Shown: positions 9,547 to 20,450, counted from the first letter of the stretch. The stretch: 64,000 bases of DNA from DATFQE01 sp963733845 (GCA_963733845.1 CAVTEM010000007.1:434001-498000); one strand, 5' to 3'. Translations and numbers: made by a program. Notes: generated by a model from the letters alone, not told the origin.

Positions 9547-10689
9547 GTGACGCTTGCAGTCGGCATGAACGCCCTCCATCTCGTTCCAGGTGAGACCGGG
9601 GGGTCGGAGCTGTACGCGCGTCGGCTGATCGAGGCGCTCGCCGCGCCCGAGGAGTCTCCGCGCCTGGTCGTGTTCGCACCCAACGAGGCAGTGGACTCGC
9701 TCGCAGCGGAGCCATGGGCGGACCGCGTCGAGATCGTCCGCGTCCCCGTCCAGGCGCGCAACCGCGCCAGGCGCGTGCTCGCCGAGCAGACGGCCCTGCG
9801 CGGCGCAATCACCAGGTCTCGCGTCGAGCTACTGCACAACCTGTTCACCACCGCGCCAGCGCTGCCGGGCGTGCCGCAGGTGACGACGATCCTCGACGTC
9901 ATCTACAAGCGCTTCCCCGAGGCGCACGCAGGCCTGCTGAGCTACGGCATGCGACTGCTCGTGCCGCTCGCCGCACGGCGGTCGCGCCGGGTGCTCACGC
10001 TCTCGCAGGCGGCGAAGGACGACATCGTCCACTTCCTGCACGTGCCCGCCGACAAGGTCGACGTCACCTACCTCGGCCCTGCCCTTCAGGCGAACGCGGC
10101 GGTGTCGGGCGACGACATCCGCCGCCGGCTCGCGCTCGGCGGAGCACCGATCGTGCTCACCGTTTCCGCGAAGAGGCCACACAAGAACCTCGAGCGGCTC
10201 TTCGAGGCTTTCAGCCAGGTTCGCACGGAGCCTGAGCCCGTGCTCGTCGTCCCCGGCTACCCGACCTTCCACGAGGCGGAGCTGCGAGCGCGCGCGGACG
10301 CCCTCGGAGTCGGCAGTCGGATCCGATTCATGGGCTGGATCGACGACGACGTGCTCGACGGGCTCTACCGTGCCGCGTCGTGCTTCGTCTTTCCCTCGCT
10401 CGCCGAGGGCTTCGGCCTGCCCGTCCTCGACGCGCTCGTTCGAGGCGCGCCGACCGCCTGCTCGAATGCCTCGTCCCTGCCCGAAGTCGGCGGTGACGCA
10501 GTCCTCTACTTCGATCCGACCGACACCGGGGCGATCACCCAGGCGATCACGAGGCTGCTGGAAGATGGCGCGTTGCGAGAACGCCTGCGTAGGGCCGGTC
10601 CGGAACAGGCCCGGGCATTCACGTGGGAGCGGACTGCACGGGCGACCCTGGAGAGCTACCGCCGATCCACAGCGGGAAGCGCTCGATAG
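9547..10689 (+). CDS. GT4-family glycosyltransferase
   Basis: Intact, 380 residues, start GTG at 9547. Domains: N-terminal GT-B half with MNALHLVPGETGGSELYARR and LLHNLFTTAPALPGVPQVTT, then the linker DVIYKRFPEAHAGLLSYGMR. The C-terminal half has PIVLTVSAKRPHKNLERLFE, RIRFMGWIDDDVLDGLYRAA and FVFPSLAEGFGLPVLDALVR (EX7E). This is the mannosyltransferase/rhamnosyltransferase-like branch common in exopolysaccharide clusters. The donor sugar cannot be assigned. It is the last gene of the + strand group and converges on the flippase gene with 9 bases between stops. Confidence 0.92.
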   Translation: MTLAVGMNALHLVPGETGGSELYARRLIEALAAPEESPRLVVFAPNEAVDSLAAEPWADRVEIVRVPVQARNRARRVLAEQTALRGAITRSRVELLHNLFTTAPALPGVPQVTTILDVIYKRFPEAHAGLLSYGMRLLVPLAARRSRRVLTLSQAAKDDIVHFLHVPADKVDVTYLGPALQANAAVSGDDIRRRLALGGAPIVLTVSAKRPHKNLERLFEAFSQVRTEPEPVLVVPGYPTFHEAELRARADALGVGSRIRFMGWIDDDVLDGLYRAASCFVFPSLAEGFGLPVLDALVRGAPTACSNASSLPEVGGDAVLYFDPTDTGAITQAITRLLEDGALRERLRRAGPEQARAFTWERTARATLESYRRSTAGSAR

Positions 10690-10698
10690 CCCCTGCGG

Positions 10699-12216
10699 TC
10701 AGCGAACTGCTGCCTCCGCCGGCGGTCTCCTGACGACTGCGAGTAGCTCCTCGAGCTCCTCCCTGCGAACGATCCGAAGCCAGGCGAGGAAGAGGAGGCT
10801 CCCGATCAGCAACGCGGCCGTTCCCTTCGCGAGGTTGTCGCCTCCACCCAGCACGAGTGCCGGCACGAGGAACGCCACGAGAGCAGGCACGACGACGGCA
10901 CCGACGGCCTTGCCAGCCCCGCGGGCAACGCTGAGGGCATGCGCCCGCAGGGCGAGCACGACGATCGCGCCACTCAGCGCGAACGCGGAGATCGTCCCGA
11001 CCACGGCGATTCCGAAGAGGCCGACATCGAGCGCGACCACCGCGGCAGTCAGCGCCGCGTGCCCGGCGAGGACGAGCATCGTCCACTTCGCGAGCTGCAC
11101 GAGCCGGCCTTCGGCCAGCACCACAAGCAGCGGGATCGCCATGAGCTGGGCGGCGAGCACCGCGGGCGAAAGCACGAGCAGCAGGGTGAAGATGTCGTCG
11201 ATCTCCGCTTGCGAGAGCTTGGTCAGCAGCCACTCCGCCGGCTGCGGGCCGAGCAGGCAGAGCGCCGCCACGGCGGGCACGGCAAGCGTCGAAGCTGCAC
11301 GAAACGCACGAAGCGTCAGGGCACCCGCGGCCGCTCGGTCACTCGCGAAGTCACGGGCGACCACCGGCGCGAAGACGACGCTGATCGGGGACGACAAGGC
11401 CGCGTTCAGCAGCACCACGAGCATGACCGCGTACCAGTAGACGGAAGCGCGGCCCGCACCCACAGTTCCGGCGAAGGCGACCGAGATCAGCGGTGCGATC
11501 TGCGTCGCGACGAACGCGACCCCGCCCAGCAGGATCCGCGTCGCCGACACCCGGGCACCGCCCGGCTCGGGCGCTTCGTGTCTTTCTACTCGCCTCGTGC
11601 GTCGACTCTCGCGTCGAAGCTCCAGGGCGATCAGGCCTGCACTCGTGGCCGCTCCAACCGCAACAGCCGCGGGAATCCCGTGGATGCCCAGGGGAGGGGT
11701 CAAGGCGAGGAAGCCGGCGACCATCGCGACGGCACCGGTCGCAAAGGCGAGCGCGGGGACCCGGAAGTCGCTCCACGTCGCGAGCATGGCCGCGCCGAGA
11801 CCGGCGAAGAGGTGCAGGCCGACCGCCGGCCAGAGCAGGAGGAGCGCTACCTGGAATGCGCGGAGGGCGTCGCCGCTTGCGACCAGCGGCGCGAGCCCGA
11901 CGCCCACCGCGGCGAACAGGGCTCCGCTGCCCGCAAAGACGAGAGCGATCCCGCGCAACTCCGTGTGAAAGCGGGCCCCAGTGCCGTCGATCAGCCTCGG
12001 AACGGCCGTCATCCGCAGGCTCTGAGCGAGGATGACGAAGACTCCGTAGAGCGCGTTGGCGACGAAGAATCCGTCCGTGCTCGCGGAAGCACCGAAGCGG
12101 CGCGCAATGAGAACGCCCATCAGCGCCGCTCCGAGCAGGACCGCGATCCCTCCCACCGCGGTCACGGCGGTGTCGGCCGCGCGGTTACGTGCGACGGCTA
12201 CCGGCGCCTCGCTCAT
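10699..12216 (-). CDS. MurJ/Wzx-like lipid-linked oligosaccharide flippase
   Basis: About 505 residues, with around 14 hydrophobic segments such as AVGGIAVLLGAALMGVLIAR, FQVALLLLWPAVGLHLFAGL, VYWYAVMLVVLLNAAL and TMLVLAGHAALTAAVVALDV. The early motif RRFGASASTDGFFVANALYG is characteristic of the MurJ/MviN group of MOP-superfamily flippases. In this setting it most likely moves a polyprenyl-linked repeat unit across the membrane. I chose ATG at 12216 (MSEAPVAVARNRAADTAVTA) because the longer reading upstream is out of frame with the methyltransferase gene and has no family similarity. It follows the methyltransferase stop by 26 bases. Confidence 0.88.
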   Translation of the reverse strand: MSEAPVAVARNRAADTAVTAVGGIAVLLGAALMGVLIARRFGASASTDGFFVANALYGVFVILAQSLRMTAVPRLIDGTGARFHTELRGIALVFAGSGALFAAVGVGLAPLVASGDALRAFQVALLLLWPAVGLHLFAGLGAAMLATWSDFRVPALAFATGAVAMVAGFLALTPPLGIHGIPAAVAVGAATSAGLIALELRRESRRTRRVERHEAPEPGGARVSATRILLGGVAFVATQIAPLISVAFAGTVGAGRASVYWYAVMLVVLLNAALSSPISVVFAPVVARDFASDRAAAGALTLRAFRAASTLAVPAVAALCLLGPQPAEWLLTKLSQAEIDDIFTLLLVLSPAVLAAQLMAIPLLVVLAEGRLVQLAKWTMLVLAGHAALTAAVVALDVGLFGIAVVGTISAFALSGAIVVLALRAHALSVARGAGKAVGAVVVPALVAFLVPALVLGGGDNLAKGTAALLIGSLLFLAWLRIVRREELEELLAVVRRPPAEAAVR

Positions 12217-12242
12217 TGCGCCGCCTGGTGGCCCACCGGCTC

Positions 12243-13171
12243 CTAGCCGGACGGCTTGACCATGGCCAACCCCGCGGACGTCCACTTCTGCGTGTGCACG
12301 CTCACCGGCCCCAGCCTGCGCTTCGCCCGGACGACGACGTGCGGGTACGCAGCCCCGGTGTCCGACGACACCAGCCCCGCGCTGTTCAGCTCGATCACGT
12401 TCTGGGTCGTCGTAGCCGAGAGTGTCGTGTCGAGAGGCTGCACGAGCTCCAGCCCGCTCGGTTCGACGATCTCGGAGACGAGCGTCTCCGGCGTGAAGAC
12501 GCGCATCGACCCGAATACCCGCCCGCCCGTGACCTTGCTGCCGGCCTCCTGGACGGAATGAGTGAGCGCACTGCGCCCGAGGAAGCACTCCGTCACGACG
12601 AACGCGCTGCCGCCGGGCCGCAGCACCCGGCCCAGCTCCTGCGCGGAGCGACGGATGTTCGCCCACGAGCCGAAATGCTCGATGGACGAAAGCGTGAAGA
12701 CGGCGTCGAACGAGTCATCGGCGAAGTCGAGCTGCGTCGCGTCCATGTGCTGCACTTCGAGGTGAGACTCGCGATACGGGTAGGGCGCGAACGACTTGGG
12801 GTCGTTGAGCATCGTTCGATCCGCCTCCTGCTCGCTGAAGCTGCCTTCGCCGTAGATGTCCGTTGCGACTACCTTGGCGACCCGGTTGGCGAGCCAGAAC
12901 AACACCGTCTCGTGACCGGCGCCGACGGAGAGGATCCGTGCGTCGTCGCGGAGGAGGCCCGAATCTTCGAGGAAGAGCGTCAGCATCGCGTATTCCCACT
13001 TCTTGCGGTGCAAGCGCTCCGAGGCGTCGAGGCCGGGGACGATGTCGTCGATCCGCGCGGTGATGGCGGGATCGTCGAAGTCGCGCAGATCGCAGAGCTT
13101 CACGTACTGCCGCGACAACTCGGCCTCGACCGGTTCGGTGGGCTGCTCGACTTCACGTCCGACCTGCTCGG

Positions 13172-13175
<4 letters not shown>
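12243..13175 (-). CDS. Class I SAM-dependent methyltransferase
   Basis: Intact, 310 residues. The methyltransferase core has ARILSVGAGHETVLFWLANR (motif I), AKVVATDIYGEGSFSE, LEVQHMDATQLDFADDSFDA, FTLSSIEHFGSWANIRRSAQ and LGRVLRPGGSAFVVTE (motif III region). The N-terminal 80 residues are acidic and predicted helical. The ATG at 13173-13175 overlaps the stop of gmd by ATGA, so the two are translationally coupled. It could methylate a sugar made from the GDP-4-keto-6-deoxymannose produced next door; that is an inference from position. Confidence 0.85.
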
Positions 13176-14166
<991 letters not shown>

Positions 14167-14176
14167 GTGGGGAGGC

Positions 14177-14182
14177 ATCGTA
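14177..14182 (-). promoter_or_regulatory. -10 box TACGAT upstream of gmd
   Basis: On the - strand TACGAT precedes the gmd ATG by 10 bases. No Shine-Dalgarno sequence stands between them. Confidence 0.5.
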
Positions 14183-14204
14183 GTGAACGACTGTTCGGGC
14201 GGTA

Positions 14205-15202
14205 TCAGGAGCGCTCGGCCGCGGCCTCCCGCAGCCGGTAGGCGTGGCGGTGCAGCACGACGGAGCCCGCGACGACGAACGGGAAGACGTTGAGCGCGTG
14301 CAGGACGACCGTGGCGGAAAGCGCCGTGGAGTCGTCGACGCCGTAGGCGCGGAGCGCGATCGACCCCGCCGGCCTCGAACACGCCGAGCCCTCCGGGCGC
14401 CGACGGGATGACGAGCGAGAGCGTGGTCGTGACGAGGATCAGCACGCCGGCCGAGTAACCGAGGCCGAGGTCGAAGGCCACGAGCACGAACCAGTTCGAG
14501 ACCGCGAGGACGAGCCAGGACAGCACGCTCAGCACGAACGCGGGCACGCGCCAGAGCCGGCTGGTGGAGGGCGCCGAGCGCCGTAGACGAGCCGATCGGC
14601 GGCTCCATCGCGTGTGCTCTCGCGTGAGCCAGGGCAGCAGCGCGATCGGCGCGAAGACCACGCGGATCGGCCGGGCGCCGTAGCGGGCCACGACGACCGC
14701 TCCGACCGCGATGAAGAGCAGCAGGACGCCGGCGAGCGATCTCGGCCCGTCGGAGCCAGGTCACCTCCGGGCAGGAACGGCGAGACCGCGATCACGAGCA
14801 GGAGCAGCGCGAGCACGTCGTAGAGCCGCTCGACGACCGCGGTACCGAGCGACTCGGCCCGCGACGTGCCCGCTTCCTGGTGCAGGACGACGATGCGCGC
14901 GGCCTCGCCCGCTCGGAGCGGCAGGATCGCGTTGAAGAGCTGGCCGACGAGCAGCGCCCGTGACCAGCGCGGGCAGCGGAGGGCGCGTCGCAGGCTGGAA
15001 GAGCAGCTGCCAGCGCCAGGAGCGGATCACGACGGCGACGGCGATCCCCACCAGGGCGGGGACGAGCCAGAGCCACTCGCAATCCTTGAGCGCGTCCCAG
15101 AAGAGCTCGAGATCGACGCCCCGCACGGCGAGCCAGAGAAAGAGCGCCGAGACGGCGACTCCGAGCGATGAGCAGACCTGCGCGGGAGAGCGCTCGCGGC
15201 AC
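14205..15202 (-). CDS. UPF0104 / lysylphosphatidylglycerol-synthase-TM-like membrane protein (frameshifted)
   Basis: About 330 residues with 7-8 hydrophobic segments (VAVSALFLWLAVRGVDLELF, WLWLVPALVGIAVAVVIRSW, LALLLLVIAVSPFL, FVLSVLSWLVLAVSNWFVLV). Family features are RSWRWQLLFQPATRP, LFNAILPLRAGEAARIVVLH and VIPSAPGGLGVFEAG. These proteins resemble the membrane half of MprF and AglD and are widely found in glycan clusters, probably as lipid-linked substrate flippases or translocators. Inserted bases at about 15183, 14955, 14757, 14600 and 14365 break the frame; the corrected end is YRLREAAAERS with stop at 14205. The GTG start at 15202 is supported by a TAAGGT box. Confidence 0.8.
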
Positions 15203-15208
15203 CGGCGA

Positions 15209-15214
15209 ACCTTA
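15209..15214 (-). promoter_or_regulatory. Leaderless-type -10 box TAAGGT
   Basis: TAAGGT on the - strand ends 6 bases before the GTG at 15202. It lies in the 33-base divergent gap shared with the transketolase gene. Confidence 0.5.
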
Positions 15215-15235
15215 TGTCCTGCAGAATCCGCCCTC

Positions 15236-16004
15236 GTGCAGCCCTCGGAGCTCCGCAGGACGATCCTCGAGCAGGCCCACCGCGCGGGCGTCGGCCACAT
15301 CGGCTCCGCGCTCTCCGTGGTCGAGATCCTCGCCGCCGTCTTCGGCGTGCTCCGCGGCTCGCCCGACGACCCCGACCGCGACCGCTTCGTGCTCTCGAAG
15401 GGGCACGCGGCCCTCGCGCTGTACGCCGCGCTGCACGCCTCCGGCCGCCTCTCCCGCGAGCAGCTCGAGAGCTACTGCGGCGACGCGACCCTCCTCGGCA
15501 CCCATCCCGAGCACGAGCTGGACGGCGTCGACTTCTCGACCGGCTCGCTCGGGCACGGGCTCTCGATCGGCGCGGGCGCGGCGCTCGCGGCCCGGATGCA
15601 GGGCTCCGAGCGGCGCGTCTTCGTGCTGGTGAGCGACGCCGAGCTGAACGAGGGCTCGCTCTGGGAGGCGGCGATGTTCGCGGCGCACCATCGGCTCTCG
15701 CGCGCTCGTCGCCGTCGTGGACGCCAACGGCCAGCAGGCGCTCGGCCACACGAAGGACGTGCTCGACCTGGAGCCGATCGCCGACCGCTTCGCCGCCTTC
15801 GGCTGGGAGCCCGTCGAGGTCGACGGCCACGACGTCGACGCGCTGACGGCCGCATTGGAGTCGGTCGGCGAGCGCCCGCGGGCCGTGATCGCCCGGACGA
15901 CGTTCGGGAAGGGCGTCTCGTACATGGAGGGCCTCGTGAAGTGGCACTACTGGCCGATGTCCGACGACGACTTCGCCGCGGCGCTCGCCGAGGTCTCCGC
16001 GTGA
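15236..16004 (+). CDS. Transketolase, N-terminal (TPP pyrophosphate-binding) subunit
   Basis: About 255 residues. It carries the thiamine-diphosphate pyrophosphate domain of split transketolases: HRAGVGHIGSALSVVEILAA, FVLSKGHAALALYAALHASG, FSTGSLGHGLSIGAGAALAA and LVSDAELNEGSLWEAAMFAA (GDxxxNEG-like TPP motif), then VAVVDANGQQALGHTKDVLD. One inserted base at about 15706 breaks the frame. Split transketolases transfer a two-carbon ketol unit; within glycan or natural-product clusters they often build unusual or branched sugars instead of serving the pentose phosphate pathway. Start GTG at 15236. The stop overlaps the C-subunit start by GTGA. Confidence 0.87.
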
Positions 16005-16930
16005 GGAAGGCCTTCGCGGCGGCGCTCGTCGACCTGGCCGCGCGCGGACGAGCGGGTCGTGCTGCTGACCGGCGACCTCGGCTACACCGTGCTCGAGCCC
16101 TTCGCCGAGCGCTTCGGCGACCGGTTCGTCAACGTCGGCGTCGCCGAGCAGAACATGGTCGGGCTCGCGACCGGGCTCGCGGAGGCCGGCTACGTGCCGT
16201 TCTGCTACTCGATCGCGACCTTCGGGTCCCTGCGCCCGTACGAGTTCGTGCGCAACGGCCCGGCCGCGCACGGCCTGCCCGTGCGGATCGTCGGCGTCGG
16301 CGGCGGCTTCGACTACGGCGAGAACGGGCTCTCGCACTACGCGCTCGAGGACGTGGCCGTCATGCGCGTCCAGCCGCGGATCACGGTGCTGGCGCCGGCC
16401 GACGACGAGCAGACCGCGGCGGCCGTCGCGGCCACTGCCGACCTCACCGGCCCCGCCTACCTCCGAGTCGCCAAGGCGGGTCCGCCCGTCCCGGGCCTGG
16501 AGGGGCGCTTCCAGCGTCGGCCGTGCCGAGCTGCTCGGCGAGGGGACCGACGTTGCGCTGGTCGCCCTGGGCGGCGCGGCCATGGAGGCGGTCCAGGCCG
16601 CCGAGCTGCTCCGGGCGGACGGCGTCGGCGCGACGGTCGCGGTCGTCTCGAGCTTCAACCCCTCGCCGGTCGAGGACCTCGTCGCGCTGCTCGGCCCGCG
16701 TCCCGCTCGCGGTCTCCGTGGAGGCGCACTACGTCGACGGCGGCCTGGGCTCGCTCGTCGCCGAGACGATCGCGGAGGCGGGGCTCGACTGCCGGCTCGT
16801 GCGCTGCGGCGTGCGGTCGATGCCGACGGGCGAGTCGGGCAGCCGCGAGTTCCTGCAGGAGAAGCACGGCCTCTCGCCGGCAGCGATCGCCCGCGCAGTG
16901 CTGCAGGCGGCCCCCCGGAGCGCGGTCTGA
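16001..16930 (+). CDS. Transketolase, C-terminal (pyrimidine-binding) subunit (frameshifted)
   Basis: About 308 residues, partner of the preceding gene. It contains VVLLTGDLGYTVLEPFAERF, VNVGVAEQNMVGLATGLAEA (the Glu that activates TPP), SIATFGSLRPYEFVRNG, GVGGGFDYGENGLSHYALED and the C-terminal transketolase domain VALVALGGAAMEAVQAAELL to LGSLVAETIAEAG. Inserted bases at about 16047, 16516 and 16706 break the frame. The GTGA overlap indicates coupled translation and 1:1 stoichiometry. It ends with TGA at 16928-16930, which overlaps a CTG start of the next gene. Confidence 0.87.
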   Translation: MRKAFAAALVDLAARGRAGRAADRRPRLHRARALRRALRRPVRQRRRRRAEHGRARDRARGGRLRAVLLLDRDLRVPAPVRVRAQRPGRARPARADRRRRRRLRLRRERALALRARGRGRHARPAADHGAGAGRRRADRGGRRGHCRPHRPRLPPSRQGGSARPGPGGALPASAVPSCSARGPTLRWSPWAARPWRRSRPPSCSGRTASARRSRSSRASTPRRSRTSSRCSARVPLAVSVEAHYVDGGLGSLVAETIAEAGLDCRLVRCGVRSMPTGESGSREFLQEKHGLSPAAIARAVLQAAPRSAV

Positions 16931-17600
16931 ACAGCGTCGTCCTGCCCATCCACAACCAGGCCGACCACCTGGAGGAGGTCATGGAGGGGTACCTGGCCGA
17001 GCTCGGGCGGCTGGACGTCCCGACCGAGATCGTGCTCGTGCCGAACGCGTGCCGCGACCGCTCCCCGAGATCTGCCGCTCGCTGGCCGAGCGCAACGAGG
17101 CCGTGCAGGTGGTCGAGCTCGCCGAGGGCGGCTGGGGCCGGGCCGTCCGCGCGGGTCTCGCCGCGGCGCGCGGCGACGTGCTCTGCTACACGAACTCGGC
17201 CCGCACCCAGCCGCCGATGCTCACGCTGATGCTCGTCTACGCGGCCGCGTATCCGGGCGTCGTGCTGAAGGCGAACCGCACGATCCGCGACAGCTTCCAG
17301 CGCCGGGTGGGCTCGCTGCTCTTCAACCTCGAGTGCCGCGCGCTCTTCGACCTGCCGACGATGGACGTGAACGGGACGCCGAAGGTCTTCCCGCGGCAGT
17401 TCGCGAAGCTGCTCGAGCTCGACCGCGACGACGACCTGATCGACGTCGAGTTCATGCTCGCCTGCCGGCGCGAGGGCTACCCGCTGATCGAGGTGCCGAT
17501 CCTCGCCACCGAGCGGCACGGGGCCGAGTCGACGACCAGCTACGGCTCGGCGGTGCGGCTGTACACGGGCGCGTGGCGGATGAAGCGTGAGCAGCGATAG
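16927..17600 (+). CDS. GT2-family glycosyltransferase
   Basis: About 224 residues. NSVVLPIHNQADHLEEVMEG and VPTEIVLVPNACRD are the GT-A nucleotide-sugar fold; VQVVELAEGGWGRAVRAGLA, ARGDVLCYTNSARTQPPML, RRVGSLLFNLECRALFDLPT and NGTPKVFPRQFAKLLELD follow. The C-terminal part resembles GT2 enzymes that end without membrane helices. The only start that keeps the first beta strand is CTG at 16927, within CTGA; the next ATG at 16981 would delete the conserved VVLPIHNQ. One inserted base lies at about 17062. The acceptor is unknown. Confidence 0.82.
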
Positions 17601-18656
17601 GTGGTCGACTCACGACGCCGAGTGGCGCGACCCGCGGCAGGTCGTGGCGCTCTGGGCCGGCGGCGAGCGCCCGAGCCTGCGCACCCGCGTGCGCGGGCGG
17701 CTTCTGGGAGGCGCTCGAGGGCGTCTGCCTGCTCGTCACGCGCGAGTACGAGCACCTCGTCGTGGCGCTGGCGGGCGGCGGCCAGACGCACATGGCGCTC
17801 CCGCACCCGTCCGGGCTGGCCGTCTCGGACGAGCGCGTGACGGTGGCGAGCACGCGCAACCCCAACCAGCTGGTCGAGCTGCGGCCGGCCGACGCCGAGG
17901 GGAGGCCGCTCGTCCCGGTGCGCACGGCGTTCCATCCCGGCGCGCTCTACCTGCACGAGCTCGCGTACGTCGGCGGCGTCCTGCACGGGAACGCCGTCGG
18001 CCAGAACGCGGTCGTCCGGCTCGACCGCGAGCGCGCCGAGCGCGTGTGGTGGCCGAAGGCGATCGAGACGGACGCGGGGCCCGACTTCTCGCGCAACTAC
18101 CTGCAGCTCAACTCGATCGCGGCCGGGTCGAGCGTGGCGTCGTCGTTCTTCTCCGCGTCGGCCGACCGGATGTCGGCGCGCCGGCCGGGCCACCGCAACT
18201 TCCCGGTCGACCGCCGCGGGGTGATCTTCTCCGGCCGCACGCGCGAGCCGGTCGTCTCGGGCCTCACGCGGCCGCACTCGGCCCGCCTCCACGAGGGCGA
18301 GCTCTGGGTCGACAACTCGGGCTACGGCGAGGTCGGCGTCGCCGACGCCGGCCGCTTCGAGGCCGTCGCCCGCCTGCCCGGCTGGACGCGCGGGCTCGCG
18401 TTCCACGGCGACGTCGCGCTGGTCGGCACGTCGCGCGTGATCCCGCGCTTCCGCATGTACGCGCCCGGGCTCGACCTCGAGCGCTCGGTCTGCGGGGTGC
18501 ACGCGGTCGACACGCGCAGCGGCGAGGTGCTCGGCTCGCTCGTCTGGCCCGAGGGCAACCAGATCTTCGCCGTCGAGGCCGTTCCGCTGAAGCCTGACGA
18601 GCGGGTTCCCGCGCGGCGACCTGCGCGAGCTGTACTACAACCTCCCCTTGCCATGA
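17587..18656 (+). CDS. TIGR03032/DUF4915-type beta-propeller-like protein (frameshifted)
   Basis: About 355 residues. Repeating short strands and LHELAYVGGVLHGNAVGQNA, HSARLHEGELWVDNSGYGEV, ARLPGWTRGLAFHGDVALVG and IFAVEAVPLK match what I recall of the TIGR03032 (DUF4915) family, which has propeller-like repeats and no known reaction; genes of this family occur beside glycosyltransferases and sulfotransferases. The GTG start at 17587 overlaps the GT2 3' end by 14 bases. Inserted bases at about 17705 and 18600 break the frame; the corrected end is GDLRELYYNLPLP with TGA at 18654-18656, overlapping the next ATG. Family assignment is from memory of the motifs. Confidence 0.7.
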
Positions 18657-19568
18657 GCGACTTCCGCCTCCTGATGATCGGCGCCATGTACGAGAACGGC
18701 GGCAACGTCACGCACCGCCTGCTCGACGGGCATCCGCAGCTGTTCGTCTACCCGTTCGAGTCGCAGCTCGGGACGCGGCTCGTCTCCGACGCGCTGGCCT
18801 CGACGTTCCCGGTCAAGTACCGCTGGCCGGTGTTCGACCTGGACGCGACGCCCCGAGCGGACTACCACGCGATCATCGACGAGGAGTGCAAGGTGCGCGC
18901 GCGGACGCCGCACGTGAGCAAGTTCCGCGACCACCCGTTCGACTTCTCGGACGACGAGCGGCGCGACCTCTACGTCGCGCACGTCGAGGAGAGCGGCCGC
19001 TCGCGCGCGGCCAACATCGAGGCGTTCTTCCGCGCGACCTTCGAGGCGTGGCACGACCACCGCGGGAGCGGCCGCGAGGAGTGGTACGTCGGCTACAGCC
19101 CGATCCTCGTGGTCGACGCGGAGACGATCCTGCGCGAGCTGCCGGGCGCGCACTTCCTCCACGTCGTCCGCAACCCCTGGTCGGCCTACGCGGACACGAA
19201 GAAGCGGCCCGTGCCGCTCTCGCTCGCCGCGCTACATGCTCGCCTGGTGCCTGAACCAGCACTGCGCGCTGCTCGCGCGCGAGCGCTTCCCCGACCGCTT
19301 CCACCTCCTGCGCACCGAGGACACGCTCGAGGGCGCGCTGCCCGAGCTGTGCGGCCGGATCGGGCTCGAGGAGTCGGACTCGCTGGCGACGCCGAGCTGG
19401 AACGGCGAGCCGCTCGCCGAGGTGTACCCGTGGGGGACGATCCGGACGGCGACGCCCGAGGCGAACCGCGCCACCGCCGAGGAGCTCTCCGCGGAGGAGC
19501 GCGACGAGGTGCGCGTCCGGGCCGGCCTGTTCCTGGAGGCGCTGGGCTACGACGACTTCCTCGCCTGA
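18653..19568 (+). CDS. Sulfotransferase-family protein (frameshifted)
   Basis: About 304 residues. The N-terminal loop GAMYENGGNVTHRLLDGHPQ occupies the place of the PAPS 5'-phosphosulfate loop; it departs from the usual PKSGTT form but VTHRLLDGHPQLFVYPFESQ is typical of a distinct sulfotransferase branch. The 3'-phosphate motif is HFLHVVRNPWSAYADTKKRP. The C-terminal half has MLAWCLNQHCALLARERFPD and FHLLRTEDTLEGALPELCGR. It would move sulfate from PAPS onto a sugar. One inserted base at about 19233. It starts by ATGA overlap with the TIGR03032-type gene, suggesting the two proteins act together. Confidence 0.8.
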
Positions 19569-20450
19569 CCCGTCCTCGTCACGGGCGCGGCCGGGTTCGT
19601 CGGCGCCAACCTCGTCCGGCGGCTGCTCGCCGACGGCGCTCGCGTCGTCGCGCTCGTCCGGCCGGGCGGCGACCCGTGGCGGCTCGAGGGGCTCGACGTG
19701 GACGTGGTCGAGGCGGACGTGCGCGAGAGTCGTCCCGGGCGGCTTCGGCCTCGTCTACCACCTCGCCTCCCACGGCGCCTACTCGTGGCAGGACGACGAG
19801 GCCGCCGATCCGCGAGACGAACGTGCTCGGCACCGAGAACGCGCTCCGCGCCGGCGAGCGGGTCGTCGTGGCGGGCTCGTCGTCCGAGTACGGGCTGAAG
19901 GACCACGCGCCCGCCGAGGACGAGGCCGCCGAGCCGAACAGCGCCTACGCGGCCGCGAAGGCGGCGGCGACGGCGCTCGCGATGGAGCAGGGCGCGGTCG
20001 TGCTGCGGCTCTACTCCGCGTACGGGCCGTGGGAGGAGCCGGACCGGCTCGTGCCGACGCTGCTCGGCAAGGCGCTCGCAGGCGAGCTGCCGCCGCTCGT
20101 GTCGCCGCGTGTCGCGCGGGACTTCGTCCACGTCGACGACGTCTGCGAGGCGTTCGTCACCGCTGCACGGTCCGCGCCGCGCCGGCCGCGTCTACAACGT
20201 GGGTTCCGGCCGCCAGACGACCATCGCCGAAATCGTCGAGGCCGTGCGAGCACTCGCCGGCGTCGAGGCCGAGCCGCAGTGGGGCTCGATGCCCGACCGC
20301 AGCTGGGACACCGAGACGTGGGTCTCGAACCCGGCGCGGATCCGCGCGGAGCTGGGCTGGGAGGCGCGGATCGGGCTGGACGACGGCCTCGCCCGGACGC
20401 TCGACTGGCTCAGGACGCAGGCCCCGCCGGAGCGCTACATGGTGTCCTAG
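19565..20450 (+). CDS. NAD-dependent sugar epimerase/dehydratase (frameshifted)
   Basis: About 293 residues of an extended SDR enzyme. PVLVTGAAGFVGANLVRRLL is the NAD-binding Rossmann start; VYHLASHGAYSWQDDEA, TNVLGTENALRAGERVVVAG, SSSEYGLKDHAPAEDEAAEP and NSAYAAAKAAATALA carry the catalytic Ser and YxxxK; then RDFVHVDDVCEAFVTAA and VYNVGSGRQTTIAEIVEAV. Inserted bases at about 19570, 19730, 19803 and 20180. The likely start is CTG at 19565 overlapping the sulfotransferase TGA (CTGA), provided the first inserted base is removed. It closes the five-gene + strand cassette from 15236. The product sugar is unknown. Confidence 0.8.

Noticed and set aside
10939..12246. Long + strand frame across the flippase gene
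   Set aside because: Rich in Arg, Asp and His without structure; the - strand reading is a clear membrane protein.
15027..17519. An 830-residue - strand open frame
   Set aside because: It is antisense to the transketolase and GT2 genes, low in complexity (Arg, Ala, Val) and without domain motifs; typical of GC-rich shadow frames.
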